A stretch of 64,000 nt of DNA, taken from Paracoccaceae bacterium (GTDB lineage: Bacteria > Pseudomonadota > Alphaproteobacteria > Rhodobacterales > Rhodobacteraceae). The stretch lies in the NCBI GenBank assembly GCA_020446815.1, contig JAGRDY010000026.1:496001-560000 (forward strand), read 5' to 3'. Shown here in pieces: positions 9,045 to 17,141 of this stretch (the first letter of the stretch is position 1; the number at the start of each line of letters is the position of its first letter). The notes beneath the pieces are model-generated. The model was not told the origin of the DNA and made no database searches. It saw nothing but the letters and a program-made list of their open reading frames with translations. The position numbers and the translations under genes were made by a program.

Positions 9045-9519
9045 TTCCAACAGTTGGCGGGCATTTCACCGCACCAGTCGATATCGGGCTGACCGGGAAT
9101 CCAGGGGCATACGGGTGCATCGCGATTTCTAAGCAGTTCAATAAGTGTTCTGCCACGCACATCAACTTGCCTAAACACGTCGGCGATGACTCGTCCGGCG
9201 AACGAACCGTTCTCGACGTTCTCTAACCGGACTTGAGTTCCGGGCGGGATTATCTCTACCATTGCGTCCCTAGCATCCATCGCGCCGATTTTTTCTTGTG
9301 GACATTTCGAGCGATTCAGTTCCGGCGCATCAATCCCTTTCAAACGCACGTTGACGGTTGCCGAAATCGTCGGCCATATTTCGACTTTGGCTTCAAACGT
9401 ATCACCATCGATGACACGGATGACGTCGCCAAAATAAGGCCCGGGGAAATCCGTCGCCGCAGCAGGACTCGCCAAAAAGCACCACAAAAAAAAATCGTTT
9501 TTCGAAAAGAACGTATCAT
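9041..9519 (-). CDS. SNase-like thermonuclease-family protein whose signal peptide needs a frameshift at a T9 tract
   Basis: The protein carries a staphylococcal-nuclease fold: [12 protein letters not shown], then [12 protein letters not shown] with the Arg/Asp/Glu catalytic set, and [11 protein letters not shown] with the second arginine. All four catalytic positions appear retained. In the continuous frame (open to about 9562) the N-terminus runs into the preceding peptidase gene and has no good start. In another frame ATG at 9519, 3 nt after the peptidase stop, reads [11 protein letters not shown]. If the T9 tract (A9 at 9486-9494 on the plus strand) is counted as T10, this joins [10 protein letters not shown] to make a perfect signal peptide of a secreted nuclease. 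Sequencing error, phase variation or slippage could each explain it. Confidence 0.7.
9486..9494. repeat. Homopolymer A9/T9 tract inside the nuclease signal-peptide region
   Basis: Nine consecutive A on the plus strand (T on the coding strand). It lies exactly where the reading frame of the expected signal peptide must change by one base to enter the nuclease domain. Such tracts are slippage-prone, and long ones are rare in this GC-rich window. Confidence 0.8.
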
Positions 9520-9522
9520 TTT

Positions 9523-10686
9523 CTACCCCGCCTTCATCCTTTCCTCGACGATCCCCGCCCACCAGGAACAGCCAGCCGGGATCGCCTCGTCGGTGAAATT
9601 GTATTCGGGGTGATGGACCATCGCGGTGTCGCCATTGCCGACAAGGATATAGGCGCCGGGGCGTTCCTCGAGCATATAGGCGAAATCCTCGCCGCCCATG
9701 ATCAGCGGCGCCTCGCCACAGGCGCCCGAAACCGTGGCAGCCACCGAGGCGGCGAATTCGGTTTGTTCCGCGTGGTTGGCCATGACCGGATAGCCGCTCA
9801 TGTAGTTCACCCGCGCCGCCACGCCAAAGGCATCTGCGGTAGCCTCGGCAATCCTGAGAAACCGCGTTTTCGCCAGATCGCGCACCTGCCGGTTCAGCGC
9901 GCGCACCGTACCGCGCAGCAAGACCTTTTGCGGGATCACGTTGAAGGCCTTGGTGTCGGATTCGAAACTGGTGACAGAGACCACGACCTGCTCGGTCGGA
10001 TCGACACTGCGGCTGGCAATGGATTGCAGTGACACAACGATCTGGCTGGCTGCCAGCACGGGGTCAATGCAGTCATGGGGCTTGGCGGCATGGCCCCCGA
10101 GCCCCACCACCTCGATCTCGAAATTGTCGGTCGAAGCAAAAAAGCCCCCCGGGCGGATATGGAAACTGCCCACCGGCATTCCCGGCCAGTTATGCATCCC
10201 GTAAACTTCCTGAATGCCGAACCGTTCCATTAGCCCGTCCGCACACATTTCCCGCCCGCCGCCGCCGCCTTCTTCGGCGGGCTGGAAGATCACCACGGCG
10301 GTGCCATCGAAATTGCGCGTCTCGGCCAGGTATTTTGCCGCCCCGAGCAGCATCGCGGTGTGGCCGTCATGCCCGCAGGCATGCATCCTGCCGGGGCTTT
10401 GCGAGGCATAGTCGAGACCTGTGGCCTCTTGAATCGGCAGCGCATCCATGTCGGCGCGCAGCCCGATCACCCGGCCAGAATGATCGCTGCGGCCCTTGAT
10501 CACCGCCACGACACCACTGCGCCCGATGCCTGTCACAACCTCGTCGCAGCCAAATTCACCCAACAATTCCGCCACCCGCGCGGCTGTGCGATGCGTGTCG
10601 AACAACAATTCGGGATGGGCATGAAAATCCCGCCGCCATTCGGTGATTTCAGGCAGCAATTCGGCAAATCGGTTCTTTATCGGCAT
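9523..10686 (-). CDS. M20-family amidohydrolase (hippurate hydrolase / N-acyl-amino-acid hydrolase type)
   Basis: A 387-residue metallopeptidase of the M20D/HipO type that removes acyl groups from N-acyl amino acids. Visible metal ligands and motifs are GLRADMDALPI, RMHACGHDGHTAMLLGAA, FQPAEEGGGGG (catalytic Glu pair), YGMHNWPG and near the end MGGEDFAYML and HHPEYNF. The dimerisation domain lies in between (GLGGHAAKPHDCIDPV). It is the promoter-distal neighbour of the polyamine oxidase gene, with a 55-nt gap, and is followed by the nuclease-like gene. In this context it may act on gamma-glutamyl or acylated polyamine intermediates, but that is inference. Confidence 0.88.
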   Translation of the reverse strand: MPIKNRFAELLPEITEWRRDFHAHPELLFDTHRTAARVAELLGEFGCDEVVTGIGRSGVVAVIKGRSDHSGRVIGLRADMDALPIQEATGLDYASQSPGRMHACGHDGHTAMLLGAAKYLAETRNFDGTAVVIFQPAEEGGGGGREMCADGLMERFGIQEVYGMHNWPGMPVGSFHIRPGGFFASTDNFEIEVVGLGGHAAKPHDCIDPVLAASQIVVSLQSIASRSVDPTEQVVVSVTSFESDTKAFNVIPQKVLLRGTVRALNRQVRDLAKTRFLRIAEATADAFGVAARVNYMSGYPVMANHAEQTEFAASVAATVSGACGEAPLIMGGEDFAYMLEERPGAYILVGNGDTAMVHHPEYNFTDEAIPAGCSWWAGIVEERMKAG

Positions 10687-10741
10687 GTGCTATCTTCCCT
10701 TTCCACATGAGATCACCGCGCGGTGTCCGAAGGCAGCGGCG

Positions 10742-12079
10742 TCACCACCAGTCGCGCAACCCGTACCAGCCATAGGCCGCCGCCAGCAACCCGCGCCGCC
10801 ACGAACCCAACGGAAAACGCCGCGGACTGGCGGCCATCACGGCGGGGGCCTGCGCCTTTGTGACCGCCATGGCGGCCAGCAGCTTGCCCGCGTAACTGGC
10901 CAGCAAGACGCCATTGCCATGCCAGCCAAACCCTGTCCAGGCATTCTGCCAGTCGCCGATCCGGCCGACATAGGGCGTCGATGACCGCGCAAGACAGACC
11001 AGCCCCGACCAGAAACTCGGCGTCTCCACCCCCGCCCAGGCGGGGAACATCGCCTCGAAATCCGCCCGTATCCTGGCCTGCAAGGCGGCATGGGCGGCGG
11101 GCGTCGCCCTGACCCCGCCGCGCATCCCGAACAGGAACCGCCGGTTCGGCATCAGCCGGAAATAATGCAGCAAACGGCGCGTATCATAGGCCATGTGATC
11201 ACTGCTCCAGCCCTGTGCGCCGATTTCGGCTGCGGCCAGCGGCCGGGTGACCAGCACACAAGATTGGGCCGGCAGATAACGCGCGCACATCCAGTCGGGC
11301 AGATCCTCGCTCGAGTAACCATTGGTCGCGAGGATCAGCCTTTTCGCCTCGATCCGGCCCGTGCCGGCATGGAGCACATAGCCCCCCTGCCTGCCGCGTT
11401 CGATCCGGGTAACGGCGGATTGTTCATGGATGCGCGCGCCCGCCTTGCGTGCGCCCCGCGCAAGGCCCAGCGCATATTTCAGCGGGTTGAGCGCAAAGCC
11501 CAGCGGAAACCGCATCGCCCCGTGAAACTGCGGGCCCGCCAGTCCTTCCGAAACCAGATCGGTACGTTCGATGAGATCGACCTCGACACCATAGCTCCGG
11601 CCTAGAACCGGCGCTTCGGCGCGCAGCGCCGCCATGTCGCTTGCCCTGTGCGCCATCACCACCTCGCCAGCCCGTGAATGGGCATCGGCCTCGATCGCGT
11701 GGCGTTCCAGCAGATCGGCAACCAGATCCGCCGAAGCCTTCTGTACCCTGTGCCATTCGTCCAGACCTTCGGTCCCGAAGCGCGATGCCAGCACCGCGTC
11801 GCTGACCTTGGCCCCGCCGATACAGGCAAATCCGCCATTGCGCCCCGATGCGCCCCAGCCGATACCGTTTGCCTCAAGCAGCGCCACATCAACACCGTGA
11901 TCGGCCGCCAGATGCAGCGCCGCCGACAGCCCGGTATAGCCGCCGCCGACAATAGCCACGTCGGCCGAAACAGAACCTTCCAGCGCGGGCCCGCGCGGCG
12001 GGCGCGCCACCGTCGTATCCCAGTAACAGCCGGCGACCGGCGCGTCGCCATAGGCATTGTCTTCAAAGATCCGCTTCAT
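10742..12079 (-). CDS. FAD-dependent oxidoreductase, gamma-glutamylputrescine oxidase-like (copy 1)
   Basis: A 445-residue flavoprotein of the DAO family resembling PuuB. It has the N-terminal dinucleotide motif VAIVGGGYTGLSAALHLA and GIGWGASGRNGGFA, the strongly conserved PuuB-like flavin segment, and the C-terminal TGFGWHGNGVLLASYAGKLLA. A GTG start at 12097 is possible, but ATG at 12079 has TGGAAG 7 nt upstream and is preferred. It is 31 nt after the end of the potI-like permease gene on the same strand, so it belongs to the polyamine transport operon. A second PuuB-like gene is at 18547-19848. Expected reaction: oxidation of gamma-glutamylputrescine or a similar secondary amine, giving aldehyde, ammonia and peroxide. 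Confidence 0.85.
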   Translation of the reverse strand: MKRIFEDNAYGDAPVAGCYWDTTVARPPRGPALEGSVSADVAIVGGGYTGLSAALHLAADHGVDVALLEANGIGWGASGRNGGFACIGGAKVSDAVLASRFGTEGLDEWHRVQKASADLVADLLERHAIEADAHSRAGEVVMAHRASDMAALRAEAPVLGRSYGVEVDLIERTDLVSEGLAGPQFHGAMRFPLGFALNPLKYALGLARGARKAGARIHEQSAVTRIERGRQGGYVLHAGTGRIEAKRLILATNGYSSEDLPDWMCARYLPAQSCVLVTRPLAAAEIGAQGWSSDHMAYDTRRLLHYFRLMPNRRFLFGMRGGVRATPAAHAALQARIRADFEAMFPAWAGVETPSFWSGLVCLARSSTPYVGRIGDWQNAWTGFGWHGNGVLLASYAGKLLAAMAVTKAQAPAVMAASPRRFPLGSWRRGLLAAAYGWYGLRDWW

Positions 12080-12110
12080 GTACCGGCTTCCATTCACTGG
12101 CCGCTGGCAA

Positions 12111-12929
12111 TCAGTTGCGGACCGCTTTCTGTTCTTCCGCGCGCTGTTTGACGATTGATCGCTTGGAAATCAGCGAGGCCGTAATCACCCCTACCGTGAC
12201 AATCGAAATCATGATTGTCGAGAGCGCGTTGATTTCCGGGCTGACGCCCAGCCTGACCGACGAAAAGATCTTCATCGGCAGAGTCGTGGCCGATGGGCCC
12301 GCCGCGAAGGACGCGATCACCAGATCATCGAGCGACAGCGTGAAGGCCAGAAGCCAGCCCGAAATGACCGCCGGCGCAATGATCGGCAGCGTGACCGATC
12401 GGAAGGCATCAAACGGCGTGCAGCCGAGATCCAGGGCGGCCTCTTCCAGCGACTGATCGAAAGTGGCGAGCCGCGACGACACCACGACCGATACATAGCA
12501 CATGGAAAATGTCGTGTGCGCCAGAACGATGGTGCCGATACCCCGGTCGAGCCCGATCGAGATGAAAAGCAGCAGCAACGACAGGCCGGTGATCACATCG
12601 GGCATGACCAGCGGCGCATAGATCATGCCCGAAAACAGCGTGCGCCCGTAAAACCGCCCGCCCCGGATCAGAACATAGGCGGCCATGGTCCCTAGCAGCG
12701 TCGCGAAGGTCGAAGACATCACCGCAACCTTCAGCGTCACCACCGCCGCGTCCAGAAACGCCTCGTTGTGGATCAGTTCGCCGTACCATTTGGTCGAGAA
12801 CCCCGCCCATACCGTCACCAGTTTGGATTCGTTGAAGCTGTAGGTGATCAGGATCAGCATCGGCAGATAGAGAAACGCGAATCCAAGCGTCAGCGAGGTC
12901 GCGTTGAACCAGGAAAACCGGCGGTTCAT
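12111..12929 (-). CDS. potI: Polyamine ABC transporter permease, PotI/PotC type
   Basis: A 272-residue inner-membrane permease with about six hydrophobic helices. The EAA loop is EEAALDLGCTPFDAFRSVTLP, the contact site for the ATPase, here given in its family form for spermidine/putrescine importers. The start ATG at 12929 overlaps the stop of the PotH-like gene (ATGA at 12926-12929); longer in-frame upstream sequence is antisense to or inside that gene. Order in the operon is binding protein, ATPase, PotH, PotI, then the PuuB-like oxidase, consistent with putrescine uptake followed by oxidation. Confidence 0.92.
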   Translation of the reverse strand: MNRRFSWFNATSLTLGFAFLYLPMLILITYSFNESKLVTVWAGFSTKWYGELIHNEAFLDAAVVTLKVAVMSSTFATLLGTMAAYVLIRGGRFYGRTLFSGMIYAPLVMPDVITGLSLLLLFISIGLDRGIGTIVLAHTTFSMCYVSVVVSSRLATFDQSLEEAALDLGCTPFDAFRSVTLPIIAPAVISGWLLAFTLSLDDLVIASFAAGPSATTLPMKIFSSVRLGVSPEINALSTIMISIVTVGVITASLISKRSIVKQRAEEQKAVRN

Positions 12930-13822
12930 TGGTTCGCCTCCCGCTGCTTTTGCTCGTTGCGCTGGAACAGGATGATCGGAATGATCAACAGGACCAGCAA
13001 GATCACCGCCACCGCCGAGGCCACCGGCCAATCCCGGTTGGAAAAGAACTCTTCCCAAAGCACCTTGCCGATCATCAGCGTCTGCGACCCGCCCAGAAGC
13101 GACGGGATGACGAATTCGCCCAGTGCCGGAATGAACACCAGAAAGCACCCCGCGATCACACCGGGCTTCGATAACGGCAGCGTCACCAGCCAGAAGGCGG
13201 AAATGCGTGTACAGCCAAGATCTTCGGCCGCCTCGATCAGCGATCCGTCCATCTTTTCCAGCGTCGCGTAGATCGGCAGCACCATGAAGGGCAGATAGGT
13301 GTAGACAATACCGATATAGACGGCGGTATTGGTATTCATGATCGCCAGCGGCGTGTCGATGACCCCAAGACCCAGCAGGATCTGATTGAGAAATCCCTCA
13401 TTCGACAAGATGCCGATCCAGCTGTAGACCCGGATCAGGAACGAGGTCCAGAATGGCAAGATCACCAGCATCATCAAGGTTGGCCGCCATTCGTCGTTGG
13501 CCTGTGCCATGCCATAGGCGATCGGATAGGCGACGACCAGCGTGATGATCGTGGATATCGCGGCGATCTGAAGGCTTGAAAGATAGGCCTTCCAATAAAG
13601 ATCATCACCGCTCAGAAACCTGTAATTGTCGAAATCCAGCTTCGACAGGAACGTCTTGAATCCCTCCCACCCGGCCGAAATATCAAAAACCGGCGAATAG
13701 GGCGGGATCGAGATGGCATAATGCGACAACGAGATCTTGAACACGATCAGGAAGGGCACCAGAAACAGCGCCACCAGCCAGGCGTAGGGCGTTGCAATCA
13801 GCAATATCCGACGAAAATTCAT
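12926..13822 (-). CDS. potH: Polyamine ABC transporter permease, PotH/PotB type
   Basis: A 298-residue inner-membrane permease. The N-terminus is a short cytoplasmic stretch, then TM1 (IATPYAWLVALFLVPFLIV) and about five further helices. A periplasmic insert after TM1 is rich in Tyr and Phe, as usual for PotB/PotH. The EAA-type loop EAAEDLGCTRISAFWLVTLP contacts the ATPase. It starts 10 nt after the ATPase stop and overlaps the next permease by 4 nt. It forms the heterodimeric channel with the PotI-like protein. Confidence 0.92.
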   Translation of the reverse strand: MNFRRILLIATPYAWLVALFLVPFLIVFKISLSHYAISIPPYSPVFDISAGWEGFKTFLSKLDFDNYRFLSGDDLYWKAYLSSLQIAAISTIITLVVAYPIAYGMAQANDEWRPTLMMLVILPFWTSFLIRVYSWIGILSNEGFLNQILLGLGVIDTPLAIMNTNTAVYIGIVYTYLPFMVLPIYATLEKMDGSLIEAAEDLGCTRISAFWLVTLPLSKPGVIAGCFLVFIPALGEFVIPSLLGGSQTLMIGKVLWEEFFSNRDWPVASAVAVILLVLLIIPIILFQRNEQKQREANQ

Positions 13823-13832
13823 GGCCGCCCCC

Positions 13833-14972
13833 TCATTTCATCAAAATGACACCGGCGGTATCGGTAAAGGATAGCCAGACCATGTCATCCCAGCTGAAGG
13901 TGCGGCGCGCCAGGCGCCGGTCATTGGCGACCTGTGCCTTGATCATCGCGCCATTGGCCAGCTCGACCTTGTAGGTCGAGATATTGCCCAGATAGGCGAT
14001 GTCCTCGATCCGGCCCTTCACGGCATTGGCGCGGTCCGCCGGCTTGTCGGCGGAAATGGCAATCTTTTCCGGCCGGATGGCGAAATGCACCGGCGTCCCG
14101 GCCGCGATCCCGGCCCCCGACGCCGCGGCAATATCCGGCTGCCCCTCGGCCCAGGAAATGGCGAACCTGCCTTCCCCGGTGGGTTTCGCATTGCCCTTGA
14201 TGATGTTCACATCGCCTATGAAATCAGCCACATAAACAGAATTCGGCATCTCATAGATACGGTCCGGCGTATCGATCTGGATCATCTTGCCGTGATCCAT
14301 CACCGCAACGCGCGAGGCGACCGTCATTGCCTCTTCCTGATCATGGGTCACGATCAGGAAAGTCGTGCCGGTCTTTTCCTGAATGTCCATCAGTTCGAAT
14401 TGCGTATCCTGGCGCAGTTTCTTGTCGAGCGCGCCCAGCGGTTCATCCAGCAACAACAGCTTGGGCGCCTTGGCCAGGCTGCGCGCAAGCGCCACGCGCT
14501 GCCGCTGGCCGCCTGAAATCTGATGCGGTTTGCGGCGGGCGAATTTATCGAGCCTGACCAGCTTCAGCATCTGCTCCACCCTCGGGCCGATCTCCCCCTT
14601 GGGCATCGGCGAGCGTTTCAGCCCGAAGGCGATGTTTTCCCACACCGACAGATGCGGAAACAACGCATAGCTTTGAAACATCATGTTGGTTTCGCGCCTG
14701 TTTGGCGGAACATCGGCCAGATCCTTGCCGTCGAGCAATATCTGCCCCTTCGTCGGCCGCTCAAACCCCGCCAGCATCCGCATCAGCGTGGTCTTGCCAC
14801 AGCCAGACGGGCCCAGAAGCGCAAAGAACTCCTGCGCAAAGATGTCGATGGTCACGTCGTCGATCGCGACAAACTCGCCGAATTTCTTGGTCACACTCTT
14901 GAACTGGATGAGCGGTTTGGCGGCCGGGTCATTCCACGGGGCAAATACCGGGCGGCTGGCAGGTTGGGCCAT
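13833..14972 (-). CDS. potG: Polyamine ABC transporter ATP-binding protein
   Basis: A 379-residue ATPase. Walker A is GPSGCGKTT, the Q-loop MMFQSYALFPHLSVWENIAFGL is present in its first part, the signature is SGGQRQRVALARSL, Walker B LLLLDEPLGALD and the switch histidine VTHDQEEAM. The C-terminal third is a TOBE-type domain (HFAIRPEKIAIS). It powers the PotH/PotI channel at the cytoplasmic face. A terminator-like hairpin lies between it and the upstream binding-protein gene, so it is likely made in lower amount than the binding protein. PotA and PotG types cannot be separated with certainty; the symbol follows the PotFGHI-like arrangement. Confidence 0.92.
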   Translation of the reverse strand: MAQPASRPVFAPWNDPAAKPLIQFKSVTKKFGEFVAIDDVTIDIFAQEFFALLGPSGCGKTTLMRMLAGFERPTKGQILLDGKDLADVPPNRRETNMMFQSYALFPHLSVWENIAFGLKRSPMPKGEIGPRVEQMLKLVRLDKFARRKPHQISGGQRQRVALARSLAKAPKLLLLDEPLGALDKKLRQDTQFELMDIQEKTGTTFLIVTHDQEEAMTVASRVAVMDHGKMIQIDTPDRIYEMPNSVYVADFIGDVNIIKGNAKPTGEGRFAISWAEGQPDIAAASGAGIAAGTPVHFAIRPEKIAISADKPADRANAVKGRIEDIAYLGNISTYKVELANGAMIKAQVANDRRLARRTFSWDDMVWLSFTDTAGVILMK

Positions 14973-14992
14973 GATAACCTCACGCAGAGAAG

Positions 14993-15022
14993 AAAAAACC
15001 CGCGCCGGTGGCGGCGCGGGTT
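14993..15022 (-). terminator. Terminator/attenuator between the polyamine binding-protein and ATPase genes
   Basis: AACCCGCGCC (14997-15006) and GGCGCGGGTT (15013-15022) form a perfect 10-bp GC-rich stem around a 6-nt loop. On the minus strand six T follow (A6 at 14993-14998 on the plus strand). It is only 17 nt after the binding-protein stop, inside the operon, so it should reduce read-through to the ATPase and permeases. Confidence 0.8.
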
Positions 15023-15038
15023 ATCGGGGTTCAGACGA

Positions 15039-16124
15039 TCATGTGCCCGACTTGATCTTGGTCCACATCCGGGTGACGAACCGGTTGACCTTCGGATCCC
15101 ACGGCGTGGTCGTATAAAGCTTTTCCATCGTCTGCGCATCGGGGTAGATGGCGGTGTCGCCGATCACGTCTTCGTTGAGAAACTGCTGGCTCGCCTTGTT
15201 GCCATTGGCGTAATAGACATAGTTCGACGCGGCAGCAATATTGTGCGCGTCAAGCATGAAGTTGATGAACTTGTATGCCCCGTCCGGGTTCGGCGCATCG
15301 GCCGGAATGGCCAATTCGTCAAACCACATCAACGCGCCTTCCTTGGGGATGTGATATTCGATCTCGACACCGTTATCGGCCTCTGCGGCACGGTCGCGCG
15401 CCATCAGCACGTCGCCCGACCAGCCAAAGACCGCACAAATGTCGCCGTTGGCAAGCGCGTTGATATATTCGGATGAATGAAATTTCAGCACATAGGGCGC
15501 AATCGCTTCCAGAACCGGCTCTGCCTTGGCCAGCGTTTCCTCGTCCTGGGCGTCCGGATCAAGACCCAGATAGGCAAGTGCGGCCGGAATCATCTCGGTC
15601 GGCGCGTCCAGAAGATGCACGCCGCACTGGCTGAGCTTTTCCATGTTCTTTGGATCGAAGATCAGGGCCAGCGAGTTCACCGGCGCGTCGTCACCCAGCA
15701 CTTCCTTGACCTTGTTGATGTTCACACCGATACCGGTCGTCCCCCACATATAGTTGACGGCATACTGGTTGCCCGGGTCATATTTGGCGACGCGTTCCGA
15801 CACCATGTCCCACAGGTTGCCGTAGTTGGGCAGCTTGGAGCGGTCGAGCTTCATGAACGCCCCCGCCTGAATCTGGCGTTGCAGGAATGTGCCCGAGGGC
15901 ACAACCACATCGTATCCGGACGATCCGGCCAGCATCTTGGTTTCCAGCATCTCGTTTGAATCGAACACGTCATAGACCAGGTCGATGCCGGTTTCCTCGG
16001 TGAATTTGGCAAGCAGACTTTCGTCGATGTAATCCGACCAGTTATAGACCCGGACCTCTTCGGCGGCCGCGGCACCCGCCATGGCCAGCAGCGCGGCGGC
16101 GAAAGTCATCCCCGTTTTCATCAT
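15039..16124 (-). CDS. potF: Periplasmic polyamine-binding protein (PotD/PotF type)
   Basis: A 361-residue solute-binding protein with a signal peptide (MMKTGMTFAAALLAMAGAAA, cut near AAAAEEVRV). The mature start VRVYNWSDYIDESLLAKF is diagnostic for putrescine/spermidine binding proteins; YNWSDYI includes the ligand-contacting Trp/Ser/Asp. Further family segments are YDVVVPSGTFL, FGWSGDVLMA and ALMWFDELAIP. ATG at 16124 is chosen over the one at 16130 because GGGAG then lies 7 nt upstream. It is first in the operon, has a putative promoter at 16182-16210, and is followed by a terminator-like hairpin. Confidence 0.94.
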   Translation of the reverse strand: MMKTGMTFAAALLAMAGAAAAEEVRVYNWSDYIDESLLAKFTEETGIDLVYDVFDSNEMLETKMLAGSSGYDVVVPSGTFLQRQIQAGAFMKLDRSKLPNYGNLWDMVSERVAKYDPGNQYAVNYMWGTTGIGVNINKVKEVLGDDAPVNSLALIFDPKNMEKLSQCGVHLLDAPTEMIPAALAYLGLDPDAQDEETLAKAEPVLEAIAPYVLKFHSSEYINALANGDICAVFGWSGDVLMARDRAAEADNGVEIEYHIPKEGALMWFDELAIPADAPNPDGAYKFINFMLDAHNIAAASNYVYYANGNKASQQFLNEDVIGDTAIYPDAQTMEKLYTTTPWDPKVNRFVTRMWTKIKSGT

Positions 16125-16181
16125 TCTCATTCTCCCATTGGATCACGGTCGGGCAACGCCGGACCGTCAGTTCTGGTTGGC

Positions 16182-16210
16182 ACTGTATCTTGCCTGCCCA
16201 TTTTGATCAA
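16182..16210 (-). promoter_or_regulatory. Putative promoter of the polyamine transport operon
   Basis: On the minus strand TTGATC (16205-16210) and TACAGT (16182-16187) are separated by exactly 17 nt and each match the sigma-70 consensus at 4 of 6 positions. The -35 lies inside the palindrome TTTGATCAAA, so a bound regulator would block RNA polymerase. It is about 60 nt upstream of the binding-protein start. Confidence 0.5.
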
Positions 16211-16211
16211 A
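16202..16211. promoter_or_regulatory. Operator-like palindrome TTTGATCAAA (site 1)
   Basis: A perfect 10-bp palindrome in the intergenic region between the polyamine operon and the GntR-type regulator gene. The same sequence recurs at 16976-16985, with partial copies at 17004-17013 and 17038-17044. This distribution around genes of one pathway suggests it is the operator of the GntR-type protein encoded between them. Confidence 0.55.
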
Positions 16212-16302
16212 TTTTTCGACTCAAATCAATATGGTATTTCCAGGCCCCCCATTCTAAGATGCCCAATATTCGACCCGTGGCAATCGTCTTGATGGAAATT
16301 GG

Positions 16303-16980
16303 ATGGAAAAATTGCGTGATACCGGCCCGTTACCGCGTAAAGTACCCTCGCATGAGGTAACCTATTGCCGTCTGCGCGACATGATCCTTTTCGGGCAACT
16401 GACGCCCGGACAGCCCGTCACCATCCAGGGCCTCACCGAACAGCTCGACGGCGGCATGACCCCGGTGCGCGAAGCGATCCGCCGCCTGACCGCCGAAGGG
16501 GCGCTGGAGCTGCAGGGCAATCGCCGGGTCTGCGTACCCAATGTGGCTTCCGCACAGCTTGAAGAACTGGCATTCGCGCGCCTGACGATTGAACCTCATA
16601 TGGCAAAAATGGCGTGTAACGCGCTGGATAAAAACGATATAAAGCAACTTGAACAGATTGACGGCGAACTGAACCGCGCAATTGATTCGGGCGACGTGCA
16701 GCGATATCTGCTGAACAATTTCCGCTTTCATTTTGCTTTGTACGAACACGCCCGCACACCGATCCTTCTCTCGATGGTGCGCTCTCTCTGGCTCCGTTTC
16801 GGCCCGTCGCTGCGGGTCGTGTGCGGGCGATTCGGCACATCGAACCTTCCCGACCGCCATGAAGAGGCCCTGGCCGCGATCCGCACCCGCGATGCCGCGG
16901 CGCTGGCGCTGGCCATCGAACAGGACATCCGACAGGGAATCGATCAGGTGCGCGCCTCGATAACCAAGACCAATATTTGA
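16303..16980 (+). CDS. GntR-family transcriptional regulator with FCD-type effector domain
   Basis: A 225-residue DNA-binding protein. The N-terminal winged helix spans about residues 15-75 (EVTYCRLRDMILFGQLTPGQ, LTEQLDGGMTPVREAIRRL, EGALELQGNRRVCVP). An all-helical FCD domain follows with the metal/ligand histidine pattern (NFRFHFALYEHA, DRHEEALAAIRTRDA). It lies between the divergent transport operon and the co-directional aminotransferase/oxidase genes. TTTGATCAAA palindromes flank the gene on both sides, one spanning its own stop codon, which strongly suggests that it controls both units and itself. The effector is unknown; a polyamine or a catabolic intermediate is plausible. Confidence 0.88.
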   Translation: MEKLRDTGPLPRKVPSHEVTYCRLRDMILFGQLTPGQPVTIQGLTEQLDGGMTPVREAIRRLTAEGALELQGNRRVCVPNVASAQLEELAFARLTIEPHMAKMACNALDKNDIKQLEQIDGELNRAIDSGDVQRYLLNNFRFHFALYEHARTPILLSMVRSLWLRFGPSLRVVCGRFGTSNLPDRHEEALAAIRTRDAAALALAIEQDIRQGIDQVRASITKTNI

Positions 16981-16986
16981 TCAAAT
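16975..16986. promoter_or_regulatory. Operator-like palindrome ATTTGATCAAAT (site 2)
   Basis: A perfect 12-bp palindrome containing TTTGATCAAA. It overlaps the stop codon of the GntR-type gene and ends 4 nt before the TTGACA box of the downstream promoter. Confidence 0.55.
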
Positions 16987-16990
16987 CTCA

Positions 16991-17018
16991 TTGACAGCGC
17001 CGATTTTGATCATATTCT
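16991..17018 (+). promoter_or_regulatory. Putative promoter of the putrescine aminotransferase/oxidase unit
   Basis: TTGACA (16991-16996, perfect -35) and TATTCT (17013-17018, 4 of 6 for -10) are 16 nt apart. TTTTGATCAT (17004-17013), a third partial copy of the palindrome, lies in the spacer up to the -10, and GATCAAA (17038-17044) lies just downstream of the expected start site. The arrangement fits repression by the adjacent GntR-type protein. It is about 120 nt upstream of the ATG at 17142. Confidence 0.6.
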
Positions 17019-17141
17019 GAGGGCATCGGATCTTCTCGATCAAACCGGATTCGCAGGCCAGACCGTAGAGCGTTTCCGCTGCCCCCGGCGCCGGCATATG
17101 CACCCTGGCACCCGCCCGGCCTCAGACATTGGACAAAGACC

